Assembly: GCA_902363335.1 (NCBI GenBank)
Contig: CABIZV010000002.1
Coordinates: 1-64,000, forward strand
Reading direction: 5' to 3'
Origin: Enterobacteriaceae bacterium
GTDB lineage: Bacteria; Pseudomonadota; Gammaproteobacteria; Enterobacterales; Enterobacteriaceae
Length of the DNA: 64,000 bases
Position numbers and translations under genes: made by a program. This document shows, in pieces, positions 23,466 through 30,574 of this stretch. Position 1 is the first letter of the stretch. Every line of letters starts with the position of its first letter. Below the pieces are notes generated by a model. That model was not told the DNA's origin and did not search any database. It worked only from the letters and a program-made list of their open reading frames with translations.

Positions 23466-23938
23466 ACGATATCACCGCACTGGCGCAGCGTATGAAACAA
23501 CAAGCCACGTTAGCGAATGGCTTCCTGTATGTCGAAACATCTAACTTCTTGGCGCTGGTAGAGGCGCTGGAGAAGGCGCAGCAGTACACCAAGGAACGCG
23601 ATGAAGAGAACGAGAGCCTTATGCTGACTGTTGGTCGACTGCGTACAGAGCGAGAAAGTCTTGAGAATATCCGCTCAGCAGCCGAGAAGCTGGTTCGCTG
23701 CAAGGGTCGCTATCACAGCGAGCAGAACTACCGGGCACTGGCGGCGCTGTTCGGCGTCAATACGCCTGATCTGCCACCACTGGAATCAGAGTCCCGCACC
23801 GTCACCGTGAAGCTGCCACCGCGAGTTGATAGCTCAAACGTGCCATTCACAGCGCACACGTGGAATTGCTGTCTTGATGCGGTTGAGAAGTGCCTGACCG
23901 CCGCTGGCATCCAGGTTATCGAAGGAGAAGGGCAGTGA
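23462..23938 (+). CDS. Ea22-like accessory phage protein, 158 aa
   Basis: Starts with a helical part and a coiled-coil-like stretch (EALEKAQQYTKERDEENESL ... LRTERESLENIRSAAEKLV). The C-terminal half has LPPRVDSSNVPFTAHTWN and a last helix. Such Ea22/EaE-type genes vary between phages and are dispensable. It begins in an ATGA overlap. Confidence 0.6.
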   Translation: MNDITALAQRMKQQATLANGFLYVETSNFLALVEALEKAQQYTKERDEENESLMLTVGRLRTERESLENIRSAAEKLVRCKGRYHSEQNYRALAALFGVNTPDLPPLESESRTVTVKLPPRVDSSNVPFTAHTWNCCLDAVEKCLTAAGIQVIEGEGQ

Positions 23939-24669
23939 GCGAAATCAACCAAACAGCACCAGTAACCGACGACGAACTCGATCGCCTTATCTGGGGTCTT
24001 CAGCGCGAAGGGTTCCATGCTCGCACGCTGGCGGCCTTGGTAGAGCTGCGGGAGCGCAGGAAGGCGAAGAGTGAGCCGGTGGCGCAGATTGAAATAATTA
24101 GCGGTGTTCTGATTAACGAGAGATGGATGCATAGTTCACTGCCAAATGGATGGCATGATTTATATGCATCACGGCTGTCCGGTAATTCCGAACAACCCGA
24201 ACCTGTAAGTAATCGTGATGAGTTGCCAGCTAAATGCTGGTGCCAAACCTGCCGACCAGTGACGATGAATGACATGCGGTTTGTTGTATGCCCAGAGTGC
24301 GGTAACAAGCGATGCCCGCGCGCAAATGACCACCGTAATGCATGCACCGGTAGTAATGCGCCAGGACAGGATAGCCGCGCCGCAATGCAGTCCGCTGGTG
24401 CCCTCACCAATGAGGGCACCATACATGCTGGCAACTCTCCGGCAACTCCAGATGGTTGGATTCCGGTAAGCGAGCGGATGCCAGAGAATGCTACTGGTGT
24501 TCTGGTTGCATCCCCATGGCAATGCGCACCTGGAGGGTATGCTATGAAATGGGCGGTGCTATGCCCCGGTCATCCAGATGCAGATAGCGACGGATGGGTT
24601 ATTCCTGGAGCGTCATGGTCGCCGACTCACTGGCATACGCTTCCGGCAGCGCCGAAGGAGGTGGGGTGA
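23935..24669 (+). CDS. Ea-type protein with zinc ribbon and DUF551 domain, 244 aa
   Basis: GTG start at 23935, inside the preceding stop (GTGA), with AAGGAG upstream. Modules in order: short N-terminal helical part, a Cys-rich ribbon about residues 100-140 (CWCQTC, CPECGNKRCP, HRNACTG), and a C-terminal DUF551 domain (GWIPVSERMPEN ... WSPTHWHTLPAAP). Mosaic accessory genes like this swap modules among lambdoid phages. Function unknown. Confidence 0.75.
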   Translation: MSEINQTAPVTDDELDRLIWGLQREGFHARTLAALVELRERRKAKSEPVAQIEIISGVLINERWMHSSLPNGWHDLYASRLSGNSEQPEPVSNRDELPAKCWCQTCRPVTMNDMRFVVCPECGNKRCPRANDHRNACTGSNAPGQDSRAAMQSAGALTNEGTIHAGNSPATPDGWIPVSERMPENATGVLVASPWQCAPGGYAMKWAVLCPGHPDADSDGWVIPGASWSPTHWHTLPAAPKEVG

Positions 24670-24950
24670 TGGCTAACCTTCAGTTGGCAGTAAACGGTGA
24701 ATACTTCGACCAGATGAAGCGCGGCGAGAAAATCGAAGAGTACCGGCTGGTTAATCCGTACTGGGGAAATCGCATTTTCGGTCGCTGGTATGACCGGCTC
24801 ATAATCACTCGCGGCTATCCGAAGCGAGATGACCTGAGCAAGCGCATAGATGTTCCGTATGATGGCTATGAGGTGAAGGTGATTACTCATCCGCACTTCG
24901 GGCCTGAGCCGGTTAAAGTGTTTGCCATCAAGGTGAATATTGATGCCTAA
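24669..24950 (+). CDS. ASCH-domain protein, 93 aa
   Basis: ATG 24669 in a TGATG overlap. NGEYFDQMKRGEKIEEYRLV, then NPYWGNRIFGRWYDRLIITRGYP and VKVITHPHFGPEPVKVFAI, match the PUA-like ASCH fold, which probably binds RNA or modified nucleotides. ASCH proteins are frequent in phage accessory regions; one related family hydrolyses N4-acetylcytidine. Its target here is unknown. Confidence 0.75.
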   Translation: MANLQLAVNGEYFDQMKRGEKIEEYRLVNPYWGNRIFGRWYDRLIITRGYPKRDDLSKRIDVPYDGYEVKVITHPHFGPEPVKVFAIKVNIDA

Positions 24951-25014
24951 ATCCTCCGCAGAACGCAAAGAACATCAACGTCAAGCAACACTGATTACTC
25001 TTTCTCAAAAGTAG
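24943..25014 (+). CDS. Very small ORF, 23 aa
   Basis: Peptide MPKSSAERKEHQRQATLITL, overlapping the end of the ASCH gene by 8 bases. SSAERKEHQRQ is like the N-terminus of small basic phage proteins, so this may be a truncated remnant. From 25015 to 25084 there is no gene. Confidence 0.3.
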   Translation: MPKSSAERKEHQRQATLITLSQK

Positions 25015-25084
25015 TGTTATAATTGCATTGCAGTCGGAGTTGAACGCCCGGCTGTAATGCATCCGGCGCCAGAGTGGGGACACA

Positions 25085-25189
25085 ATGGCGCAAATGAACG
25101 AACAAGTATCACATCACCTGTCACAGATGCTTTCCGGCACCTGTGCTTTTCTGCATTCTGCGTTTGACCTCTGCGGAGGTGAAGCGTGA
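25085..25189 (+). CDS. Small ORF coupled to ninB, 34 aa
   Basis: GGGGA lies 5 bases before ATG 25085. Peptide MAQMNEQVSHHLSQMLSGTC and so on, ending inside the ninB start (GTGA). It may act as a leader that brings ribosomes to ninB. No homology recognised. Confidence 0.4.
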   Translation: MAQMNEQVSHHLSQMLSGTCAFLHSAFDLCGGEA

Positions 25190-25641
25190 ACATCCCTCAA
25201 TGCGGCATCAAGCTGCACAGCGGTAACTTTGCCGCCATTGGTAAGCTACTCCAGGAGCAGCTCGAATCAGGCCGCCCATTGCGCTTGCAGGTCAAAGAGT
25301 GGCGTGAGAAACGCAGCCTTTCTCAAAATAGCCTCAGCCACATGTGGTACCAGGAAATCAGCGAATACCTGATTGCATCTGGTCGCACTGACGCCACCCC
25401 TGACTGGGTTAAGCGCAACCTCAAAAAGACCTACCTCGGATGCGAGGAAGTCACCTACACCGACTTTATCACCGGCACCAAAGAAACCACCTGGGAGCCT
25501 CGCCACACGTCTCAACTCGATACCGGAGAGATGCACATTTTTCTGTGCAAAGTCGAGGCGTGGTGTGCTCAGTTTGGCCTCGCGCTGACAATCCCATCCA
25601 ACTGTGAATTCCAACAATTGCGCGATAAGCAGGAGGCGTAA
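25186..25641 (+). CDS. ninB: NinB (Orf) recombination mediator
   Basis: 151 residues; GTG start with GGAGG upstream. The sequence KRSLSQNSLSHMWYQEISEY, WVKRNLKKTYLG and TDFITG with TSQLDTGEM is typical of lambda NinB/Orf, a RecFOR-like protein that helps load annealing proteins on SSB-coated DNA. A partner for RecT is a natural reading. Its stop shares a base with the next ATG (TAATG). Confidence 0.9.
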   Translation: MNIPQCGIKLHSGNFAAIGKLLQEQLESGRPLRLQVKEWREKRSLSQNSLSHMWYQEISEYLIASGRTDATPDWVKRNLKKTYLGCEEVTYTDFITGTKETTWEPRHTSQLDTGEMHIFLCKVEAWCAQFGLALTIPSNCEFQQLRDKQEA

Positions 25642-26213
25642 TGGCTGATTTACGTAAAGCGGCACGTGGGCGTGATTGCCAGGTGAATGAGAAAACAGAA
25701 CGCTGGCGCCCAGTAATTGGATTTGAAGGGCTCTATGAAATCAGTAATCAGGGAAGAGTAAGGTCAGTAAGCAGATGGGTGAGTATAGGGAAAGGGAAGA
25801 GGTTATCAGAGGGGAGAATTATTTCACAGAGCATCAAACAGGGATACCCAACGGTTTGTTTGTGTAATTGCGGTATTGAACAGCACAAGACAGTTCATCG
25901 GATCCTTGCGGAATCATTCATTCCAGGCTCAGGCGAAGTAGTTCGTCATCTCGATGGGGACAGGCTCCATTGCACTGAAGATAACCTTGCGTGGGGAAGT
26001 TACGCAGACAATGAAAAGGATAAAAGAGAGCACGGACGACTTGTGTATGGAGAGGGTCATCATCAAGCAAAGCTAACTATTGAAATGGTGAAGGATATCC
26101 GGTCGATGCATGAGAGAGGGATAACACAACTTTCCATAGCCAGGTCAATCGGAATAGGTAGAGGCGCCGTAGGGTGCGTAATCCGTGGAGAGACGTGGAG
26201 GCATGTGAAATGA
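25641..26213 (+). CDS. HNH homing endonuclease (NUMOD4 type) fused to the first 15 codons of DUF1364
   Basis: 190 residues. Residues 1-15 (MADLRKAARGRDCQV) are the start of the DUF1364 protein encoded next; the rest is a free-standing endonuclease: NUMOD4 (ERWRPVIGFEGLYEISNQGR), HNH (VHRILAESFIP, VRHLDGDRLHCTEDNLAWGS) and a C-terminal HTH (ITQLSIARSIGIGRGAVG). It uses the ribosome site and start of the ancestral gene (AGGAGG, TAATG with ninB). A second, recoded copy of those codons begins at 26210. This looks like a homing event that captured one 5' end and supplied another. Confidence 0.9.
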   Translation: MADLRKAARGRDCQVNEKTERWRPVIGFEGLYEISNQGRVRSVSRWVSIGKGKRLSEGRIISQSIKQGYPTVCLCNCGIEQHKTVHRILAESFIPGSGEVVRHLDGDRLHCTEDNLAWGSYADNEKDKREHGRLVYGEGHHQAKLTIEMVKDIRSMHERGITQLSIARSIGIGRGAVGCVIRGETWRHVK

Positions 26214-26500
26214 GCAATCTAAGAAAAGCAGCGCGCGGAAGGGAATGCCAAGTCAGAATTCCAAACGTATGTAACGGCAATTCCGAAACGTCGGTGCTGG
26301 CACATATCAGATTAGCTGGCCTGTGCGGTACCGGCATTAAACCGCCTGACCTCATCGCCACCATCGCATGCAGCAGTTGTCACGATGAGATTGATCGCCG
26401 CACTCGTCTGGTTGATGCGGAATATGCAAAGGAGTGCGCATTAGAAGGCATGGCACGTACTCAGGTTATCTGGCTGAAAGAAGGGAAGGTGAAAGCGTGA
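26210..26500 (+). CDS. DUF1364 nin-region protein
   Basis: 96 residues beginning MSNLRKAARGRECQVRIPN. Cys-rich: CQV, CNG, CGTGIKPPDL and ACSSCHDEIDRR, an arrangement that looks like a metal-bound HNH-like core. DUF1364 genes lie by rusA in many lambdoid phages. ATG 26210 overlaps the homing-endonuclease stop (ATGA); GGAGG, inside the end of the endonuclease gene, is 8 bases upstream. Its first codons duplicate those at 25641 in protein but not in DNA. Confidence 0.85.
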   Translation: MSNLRKAARGRECQVRIPNVCNGNSETSVLAHIRLAGLCGTGIKPPDLIATIACSSCHDEIDRRTRLVDAEYAKECALEGMARTQVIWLKEGKVKA

Positions 26501-26859
26501 ATACTTATCGAATTAGTTTGGCATGGCCACCGAGTAACAATCGCTATTACCGGCACAACCGCGGGCGTACGCACATCAGCATGGAAGGAAAGAAATACCG
26601 TGACCTTGTGGCTGAAATCATCAAGGAAGAGATGCTGGATATCGGGATCACCTCGCCTTTGAAGGTTCGCATCGAGTGCCATATGCCTGATCGCCGCCGC
26701 CGAGACCTGGACAATCTGCAAAAAGCTGCATTCGACGCGCTGACCAAAGCAGGGTTCTGGATGGATGACGTGCAGGTAGTCGACTATCGCGTCGTGAAGA
26801 TGCCGGTAGTGAAGGGCGGTCGCCTTGAGCTGACGATTACTGAACTGGAGGCGCTATGA
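26497..26859 (+). CDS. rusA: RusA Holliday-junction resolvase
   Basis: 120 residues, the E. coli RusA length and near identity with the DLP12 protein. GTG start at 26497, overlapping the upstream stop (GTGA). Catalytic Asp70, Asp72 (RRRRDLDNLQKA) and Asp91 (WMDDVQ) are in place. Dimeric, cuts four-way junctions at CC sites, clearing recombination intermediates before packaging. Confidence 0.96.
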   Translation: MNTYRISLAWPPSNNRYYRHNRGRTHISMEGKKYRDLVAEIIKEEMLDIGITSPLKVRIECHMPDRRRRDLDNLQKAAFDALTKAGFWMDDVQVVDYRVVKMPVVKGGRLELTITELEAL

Positions 26860-26996
26860 ACACCGAGCTAATCAAGTTGACCCGTTTGCGCTGGCGATTC
26901 CTTCGCATGCTCAGAACCCCGGATTCTTTCCTGGTTGATTACAGACTTCTTCGCAACTTTATTCGCAGCTATAAGACAGTGGGAGCATCAGCATGA
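26856..26996 (+). CDS. ylcG: YlcG-like small protein, 46 aa
   Basis: Basic peptide with RLRWRFLRMLRTPDSFLVDYR and RNFIRSYKT, between rusA and Q with ATGA overlaps on both sides. E. coli DLP12 has ylcG, of the same length, in the same place (rusA-ylcG-quuD). No known function. Confidence 0.75.
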   Translation: MNTELIKLTRLRWRFLRMLRTPDSFLVDYRLLRNFIRSYKTVGASA

Positions 26997-27682
26997 ACAC
27001 TCAACGCCTGGAATACATCCGCCAGCAACTGATTGTTGCTACTGCCGATCTGAGCGGGGCGACAAAGGGCCAGTTGATGGCATGGCTGGAGAATGCCCAG
27101 TTCGATACCGGTACGTTTAAGCGTAAGAAACCGCGCGTAATGGATGAGGTGACCGGGAAGATGATAACGCTCGATAACCCTCCGATACCCGGCAAGCAGT
27201 CGCGAGCTAAAGGTTCTCATATCCCCTTGGTGAATCACGTCGAATATTGCACCTCATCATGGCGTCGTGCCGTGCTGTCTCTGGATGAGCACCAGAAAGC
27301 GTGGCTGCTGTGGAGCTACAGCGAGAACACACGTTTCGAATATCAGGTGGCTATCACTCAGTGGGCGTGGGCAGAGTTCAAAGCGCAGATGGGTGCGAAG
27401 AAGGTAGCCGGAAAAACTATGGACAGACTGAAGGCGCTTATCTGGCTGGCTGCGCAGGATATCAAAGCAGAGCTGGCAGGGAAGGAGACATACGAATATC
27501 AGAAGCTGGCTGAACTGGTAGGAGTGGCAAAATCCACGTGGACAGAAACCTATCTCCCGCACTGGCAAGGCATGAGGCATATCCTTACAGGCCTGGACAA
27601 TCAGTCTCTCCACTCAGTTTCGCGATCACGTTCACAACAAAAGGCGACACATTGCCAACAAAGTATTGCAAAACCGAACTGA
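26993..27682 (+). CDS. 23: Late antitermination protein Q (phage 82/P22 gp23 type)
   Basis: 229 residues. Starts MNTQRLEYIRQQLIVATADL; contains FKRKKPRVMDEVTGKMI and YCTSSWRRAVLSLDEHQKAW, typical of the 82-type Q family. It binds DNA near the late promoter and lets polymerase pass the early terminator at 27753-27781. It is the last gene of the early right operon. The C-terminal 25 residues are polar and may be variable. Confidence 0.92.
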   Translation: MNTQRLEYIRQQLIVATADLSGATKGQLMAWLENAQFDTGTFKRKKPRVMDEVTGKMITLDNPPIPGKQSRAKGSHIPLVNHVEYCTSSWRRAVLSLDEHQKAWLLWSYSENTRFEYQVAITQWAWAEFKAQMGAKKVAGKTMDRLKALIWLAAQDIKAELAGKETYEYQKLAELVGVAKSTWTETYLPHWQGMRHILTGLDNQSLHSVSRSRSQQKATHCQQSIAKPN

Positions 27683-27752
27683 AAGGGCTATATTTCGTGT
27701 AAATCAGATATTGTGCCAATGTTGTATGCACTGGCAGTATCAAAGAATTCAG

Positions 27753-27781
27753 AGCCCGAGGTTAACGCCTTGGGCTTTTTT
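27753..27781 (+). terminator. Terminator after the late promoter region (tR'-like)
   Basis: A 9-bp stem AGCCCGAGG / CCTTGGGCT with one GU pair and loop TTAACG is followed by six T residues. It stands between Q and the lysis genes, as does the Q-responsive terminator in relatives. The late promoter must lie in 27683-27750; I could not fix its hexamers. Confidence 0.8.
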
Positions 27782-27785
27782 ATTG

Positions 27786-28289
27786 GCTGATTTAGCTCAG
27801 TAGGTAGAGCGCTTGCCTTGTAAGTATTGGGATACTCATGAAAATCTGTAGCAAATGCAAAGCATTAAAATCTGCTTCCGATTTCCACAAAAATAAAGGG
27901 AAGAGCGATGGTTTGCAAAGTATTTGCAAGGTATGCGCAAAGGAAAGAGATGCTCTGAGCTATGCAAGCAATGAATCACGGCGCCAGATTATAAAGTTAA
28001 CAAGGACGAGAAAAACAAGTTCAAACCGTCTGTTTTTATCTCGTTATAAACGCTTCATCGGGTGTCAAAGTTGTGGAGAAAAAGAACCTGTAGTTCTGGA
28101 TCTCCATCATGACGACCCTGGCGCCAAAGAAGGCGATCCTTCCAATCTATGTAGTCGCTCTCGAAAGCGACTTAAGGAAGAGGTAAGGAAGTGCGTTGTC
28201 CTATGCGCCAATTGCCACAGGAAAGTCCATGCAGGTTTATTGGATATAAAGAAATAGCTATGGCGGTTCAACTCCGTCAATCAGCACCA
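27786..28289 (+). pseudogene. Phage tRNA-Thr (UGU) gene split by an HNH endonuclease gene
   Basis: 5' part (27786-27824): acceptor GCTGATT, D arm GCTC-AGTAGGTA-GAGC, anticodon stem CTTGC, loop CTTGTAA (anticodon TGT) and the first base of the 3' stem. 3' part (28262-28289): T arm GGCGG-TTCAACT-CCGTC, acceptor AATCAGC, ACCA. Both acceptor halves pair over 7 bp. The 3' side of the anticodon stem and variable loop are missing. The gap is filled by 437 bases, nearly all of them a 139-codon HNH gene. Splicing could not restore a full tRNA, so the gene seems dead. Confidence 0.85.
27838..28257 (+). CDS. HNH endonuclease inside a tRNA gene
   Basis: 139 residues. N-terminal zinc ribbon CSKCKALKSASDFHKNKG ... 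CKVCAKERD; C-terminal HNH: CQSCGEKEPVVLDLHHDDPG and CVVLCANCHRKVHAG. Its ATG lies 14 bases after the tRNA break and its stop 4 bases before the tRNA resumes, so the gene is a minimal mobile unit. Ribosome site is weak. A homing enzyme that recognises the tRNA anticodon region is the natural reading. No room for a group I ribozyme outside the gene. Confidence 0.88.
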   Translation: MKICSKCKALKSASDFHKNKGKSDGLQSICKVCAKERDALSYASNESRRQIIKLTRTRKTSSNRLFLSRYKRFIGCQSCGEKEPVVLDLHHDDPGAKEGDPSNLCSRSRKRLKEEVRKCVVLCANCHRKVHAGLLDIKK

Positions 28290-28340
28290 TATCCCGCCAG
28301 CTGGGAAACCAGGCCGCAGAGCCTAATGCCTTACCCTCTT

Positions 28341-28366
28341 GCCCACCGCGCCGTGGGCTCTTTATT
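28341..28366 (+). terminator. Terminator between tRNA and lysis genes
   Basis: Stem GCCCAC-CGCGCC-GTGGGC followed by TCTTTATT. Passed by Q-modified polymerase in the late transcript. Confidence 0.75.
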
Positions 28367-28462
28367 CGCGCCCATCCATACAGCTAACCACTTACCCCTT
28401 AAACGCATTGGGTGAGGCGCTTCTCTACAAACACACAGCACCCCGTTATTTCGGAGGTGATC

Positions 28463-28780
28463 ATGGCAAAACGTATGAATGACGACCACAAAATTGCTGG
28501 CCTGTCCTGGCTAATACTGCTCGGCATTGCATGCTGGGGTGGATTGGTTCGCTACCTGATTGACGTAAAGCAGAGTAAGGCCACATGGAGCTGGATTAAC
28601 GCTCTCGCGCAAATCGCAGTATCGGGTTTTACCGGTCTCATTGGTGGATTGATAAGCGTGGAAAGCGGTCTGAGTTTTCACATGATTCTTGTCACCTCCG
28701 GTATTAGCGGGGCGATGGGTTCTGTTGCTCTGACGTATTTCTGGGAACGACTGACGGGGATGAAGAATGCAAACCAGTGA
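28463..28780 (+). CDS. Holin (LydA/superfamily III type)
   Basis: 105 residues, GGAGG before ATG 28463. Three hydrophobic segments: LSWLILLGIACWGGLVRYLI, WINALAQIAVSGFTGLIGGL and FHMILVTSGISGAMGSVAL. This pattern is that of P1 LydA-type holins, not the P22 gp13 holin. It would make inner-membrane holes at the set lysis time. The first codons read MAKRM, with two Met separated by Lys-Arg, like the dual start that lets lambda S produce holin and antiholin. The end overlaps the endolysin start by 14 bases. Confidence 0.85.
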   Translation: MAKRMNDDHKIAGLSWLILLGIACWGGLVRYLIDVKQSKATWSWINALAQIAVSGFTGLIGGLISVESGLSFHMILVTSGISGAMGSVALTYFWERLTGMKNANQ

Positions 28781-29207
28781 TAAAGGCATTGCCCTGATCA
28801 AACAATTCGAAGGATGCAAGCTAACCGCTTACCAGGATAGCGTCGGTGTATGGACTATAGGCTATGGCTGGACTCAGCCTGTCGACGGCAAACCAATCCG
28901 AGGCGGAATGACAATCAAGCAGGAAACTGCAGAGCGCCTTCTGAAAACTGGGCTGGTCAGCTACGAAAATGACGTCTCGCGCTTGGTAAAGGTTGAGCTG
29001 AATCAGGGGCAGTTCGATGCGCTGGTGTCGTTCACGTATAACCTTGGTTCTCGCTCCCTGTCGACATCGACCCTCCTGCGCAAACTCAACGGCGGTGATT
29101 ACGCTGGCGCGGCTGATGAGTTCCTGCGCTGGAATAAGGCTGGCGGCAAAGTCCTGAGCGGGCTTACTCGTCGTCGTGAGGCGGAGCGCGCTCTGTTCTT
29201 ATCATGA
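28767..29207 (+). CDS. 19: Endolysin, GH24 lysozyme (P22 gp19)
   Basis: 146 residues, same as P22 gp19. Catalytic Glu15, Asp24 and Thr30 have the T4-lysozyme spacing (FEGCKLTAYQDSVGVWTIGYG begins at 14; only part is quoted as evidence). No signal or SAR segment at the N-terminus, so it depends on holin for release. Cuts peptidoglycan glycan strands. Confidence 0.95.
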   Translation: MQTSDKGIALIKQFEGCKLTAYQDSVGVWTIGYGWTQPVDGKPIRGGMTIKQETAERLLKTGLVSYENDVSRLVKVELNQGQFDALVSFTYNLGSRSLSTSTLLRKLNGGDYAGAADEFLRWNKAGGKVLSGLTRRREAERALFLS

Positions 29208-29668
29208 CGTTCAACTGGAAAACGATGTCTGTTGGCCTGTTGCTCATTGCTCTAATTGTTTCTGGTCGGCTGGCGAGCCACTACCGCGACAACGCTACCG
29301 AATACAAGAAGCAGCGCGATGAGACATCTCAGGCGCTAAATCTGGCTAAATCAACCATCACCGATATGCAGACACGGCAGCGAGATGTTGCAGTACTGGA
29401 TGCCAAATACACCGGAGAACTGGCAGATGCCAAGGCCACTATCGATCAGCTTGAGCGCGATGTTGCTACTGGCAAGCGTCGGTTGCAGCTCAACGCCAAA
29501 TGTCCCGCAAATGGAACGACCAGCACCGGCGGCATGGGCGATGCTTCCGGCCCCCGACTTACAGACTCCGCTCAACGGGATTATTTCACCCTCAGAGAGC
29601 GAATCGTCACAGTGACGAAGCAGGTTGGCTATTTGCAGGACTACATCAACACGCAGTGCCTACGCTAA
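29204..29668 (+). CDS. Rz: Rz spanin, inner-membrane subunit
   Basis: 154 residues: an N-terminal membrane anchor (MSVGLLLIALIVSGRLA), then a long helical periplasmic part (EYKKQRDETSQALNLAKSTI, ATIDQLERDVATGKRRLQ), ending VGYLQDYINTQC. Joins Rz1 to fuse the two membranes in the last step of lysis. ATGA overlap with the endolysin stop. The Rz1 gene lies inside it. Confidence 0.9.
   Translation: MTFNWKTMSVGLLLIALIVSGRLASHYRDNATEYKKQRDETSQALNLAKSTITDMQTRQRDVAVLDAKYTGELADAKATIDQLERDVATGKRRLQLNAKCPANGTTSTGGMGDASGPRLTDSAQRDYFTLRERIVTVTKQVGYLQDYINTQCLR
29427..29615 (+). CDS. Rz1: Rz1 spanin, outer-membrane lipoprotein (embedded)
   Basis: 62-residue frame fully inside Rz in another frame. Signal peptide PRPLSISLSAMLLLASVGC with a lipobox ending in Cys, then a Pro-rich mature part (APAAWAMLPAPDLQTPLNGI) like lambda Rz1. 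The classic embedded spanin pair. Confidence 0.88.
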   Translation: MPRPLSISLSAMLLLASVGCSSTPNVPQMERPAPAAWAMLPAPDLQTPLNGIISPSESESSQ

Positions 29669-29684
29669 AAAACCGGAGCCAATA

Positions 29685-29927
29685 ATGGCAGAGATTACCG
29701 CATTGACAGAATTACAGCAGATGAACCTCGATATCTTCCGCATGGTTCAGAATGACACCGCCGCCGCGGAAAAGGCTATTGCATTTGTTAACGGCAGTAA
29801 GCTGAACTTTGAGTTATTCAAAGACCAGTATCACCTCGCTGGCGCAGAGACCACGCCACTTAATCGTACCGATAAGGCGATCAAGGAAGCGAAGGAAGCA
29901 CTGATTCTCTTCACTGCCGGAGTGTGA
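29685..29927 (+). CDS. DUF2560-like phage protein, 80 aa
   Basis: GGAG 6 bases before ATG 29685. Begins MAEITALTELQQMNLDIFRM, then a helical, Ala- and Lys-rich run (DTAAAEKAIAFVNGSKLNFE). Small proteins with AEITALTELQQ starts are found between lysis and terminase genes in P22-like phages (DUF2560 by memory). Function unknown. Confidence 0.65.
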   Translation: MAEITALTELQQMNLDIFRMVQNDTAAAEKAIAFVNGSKLNFELFKDQYHLAGAETTPLNRTDKAIKEAKEALILFTAGV

Positions 29928-29929
29928 CA

Positions 29930-30001
29930 ATGACTCAAGGTTTCGAAAATCCATCCAAATTCCGCGATGAGTGGGATAAGCAAACAGAAGGCGGTAAGTA
30001 A
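29930..30001 (+). CDS. Very small ORF, 23 aa
   Basis: Peptide MTQGFENPSKFRDEWDKQTE and four more residues; its stop shares a base with the next ATG (TAATG). Placement between coupled genes suggests translation. No strong ribosome site. Function unknown. Confidence 0.4.
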   Translation: MTQGFENPSKFRDEWDKQTEGGK

Positions 30002-30519
30002 TGATCAACCAACAATGGCCTGCATACTCAGATACCGGGGGCAATTACGTTCTTGGTCTGCCTATCAAGACGTTAAATCAAGCAGTAGATGGATCCGCAG
30101 AAGCGACATTTGATGGCCCGTATCAGTCTCAATACCTTTCGGCGTTATTCATGTCGACATTCAAACCGGTGGTAGGCGGTTATATCTTCCAAAGCCAGTA
30201 CGGCGAATTGCTATATATGAGTAAAGCCTCATTCGAAGCGCAATACACCGCAACCAGCACGCCGATTGCCTGGGGTTCCGTAACCGGTAAGCCATCTACA
30301 TTTGCACCAACTATCGGCACTACGGCGACTACTGCTATGGCTGGCAACAAAACACCAACCACCACTGAACGAGGTGGAGTACTACAGCAGGCAACAGAAG
30401 CAGCCATCCCCGCGCAGACGGTAACTGACATTGCCACCGCACAAGCGGCAGTGAATACCATTGTTACAAAAGTGAACAGCCTCATTACGAAGCTGAAAGC
30501 TGGCGGCGAACTGGCGTAG
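30001..30519 (+). CDS. Head-fibre-like decoration protein, 172 aa
   Basis: C-terminal third (GNKTPTTTERGGVLQQATE, then AIPAQTVTDIATAQAAVNTI and a coiled helix) resembles phi29-type head fibre proteins, in which that part trimerises on the capsid. The N-terminal part is Tyr/Ser/Gln-rich (YQSQYLSALFMSTFKPVVGG). It stands just before the terminase genes. A surface decoration role is inferred. Confidence 0.55.
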   Translation: MINQQWPAYSDTGGNYVLGLPIKTLNQAVDGSAEATFDGPYQSQYLSALFMSTFKPVVGGYIFQSQYGELLYMSKASFEAQYTATSTPIAWGSVTGKPSTFAPTIGTTATTAMAGNKTPTTTERGGVLQQATEAAIPAQTVTDIATAQAAVNTIVTKVNSLITKLKAGGELA

Positions 30520-30574
30520 TTATTACAAAGCGTCTCTGATGGGGCGCTTGATAATAACTGAAGAGGGAATGGAT

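Noticed and set aside
27825..28261. Self-splicing intron in the phage tRNA-Thr
   Set aside because: Non-coding sequence outside the HNH gene is under 20 bases, and the remaining exons lack the 3' anticodon stem, so no splice gives a working tRNA.
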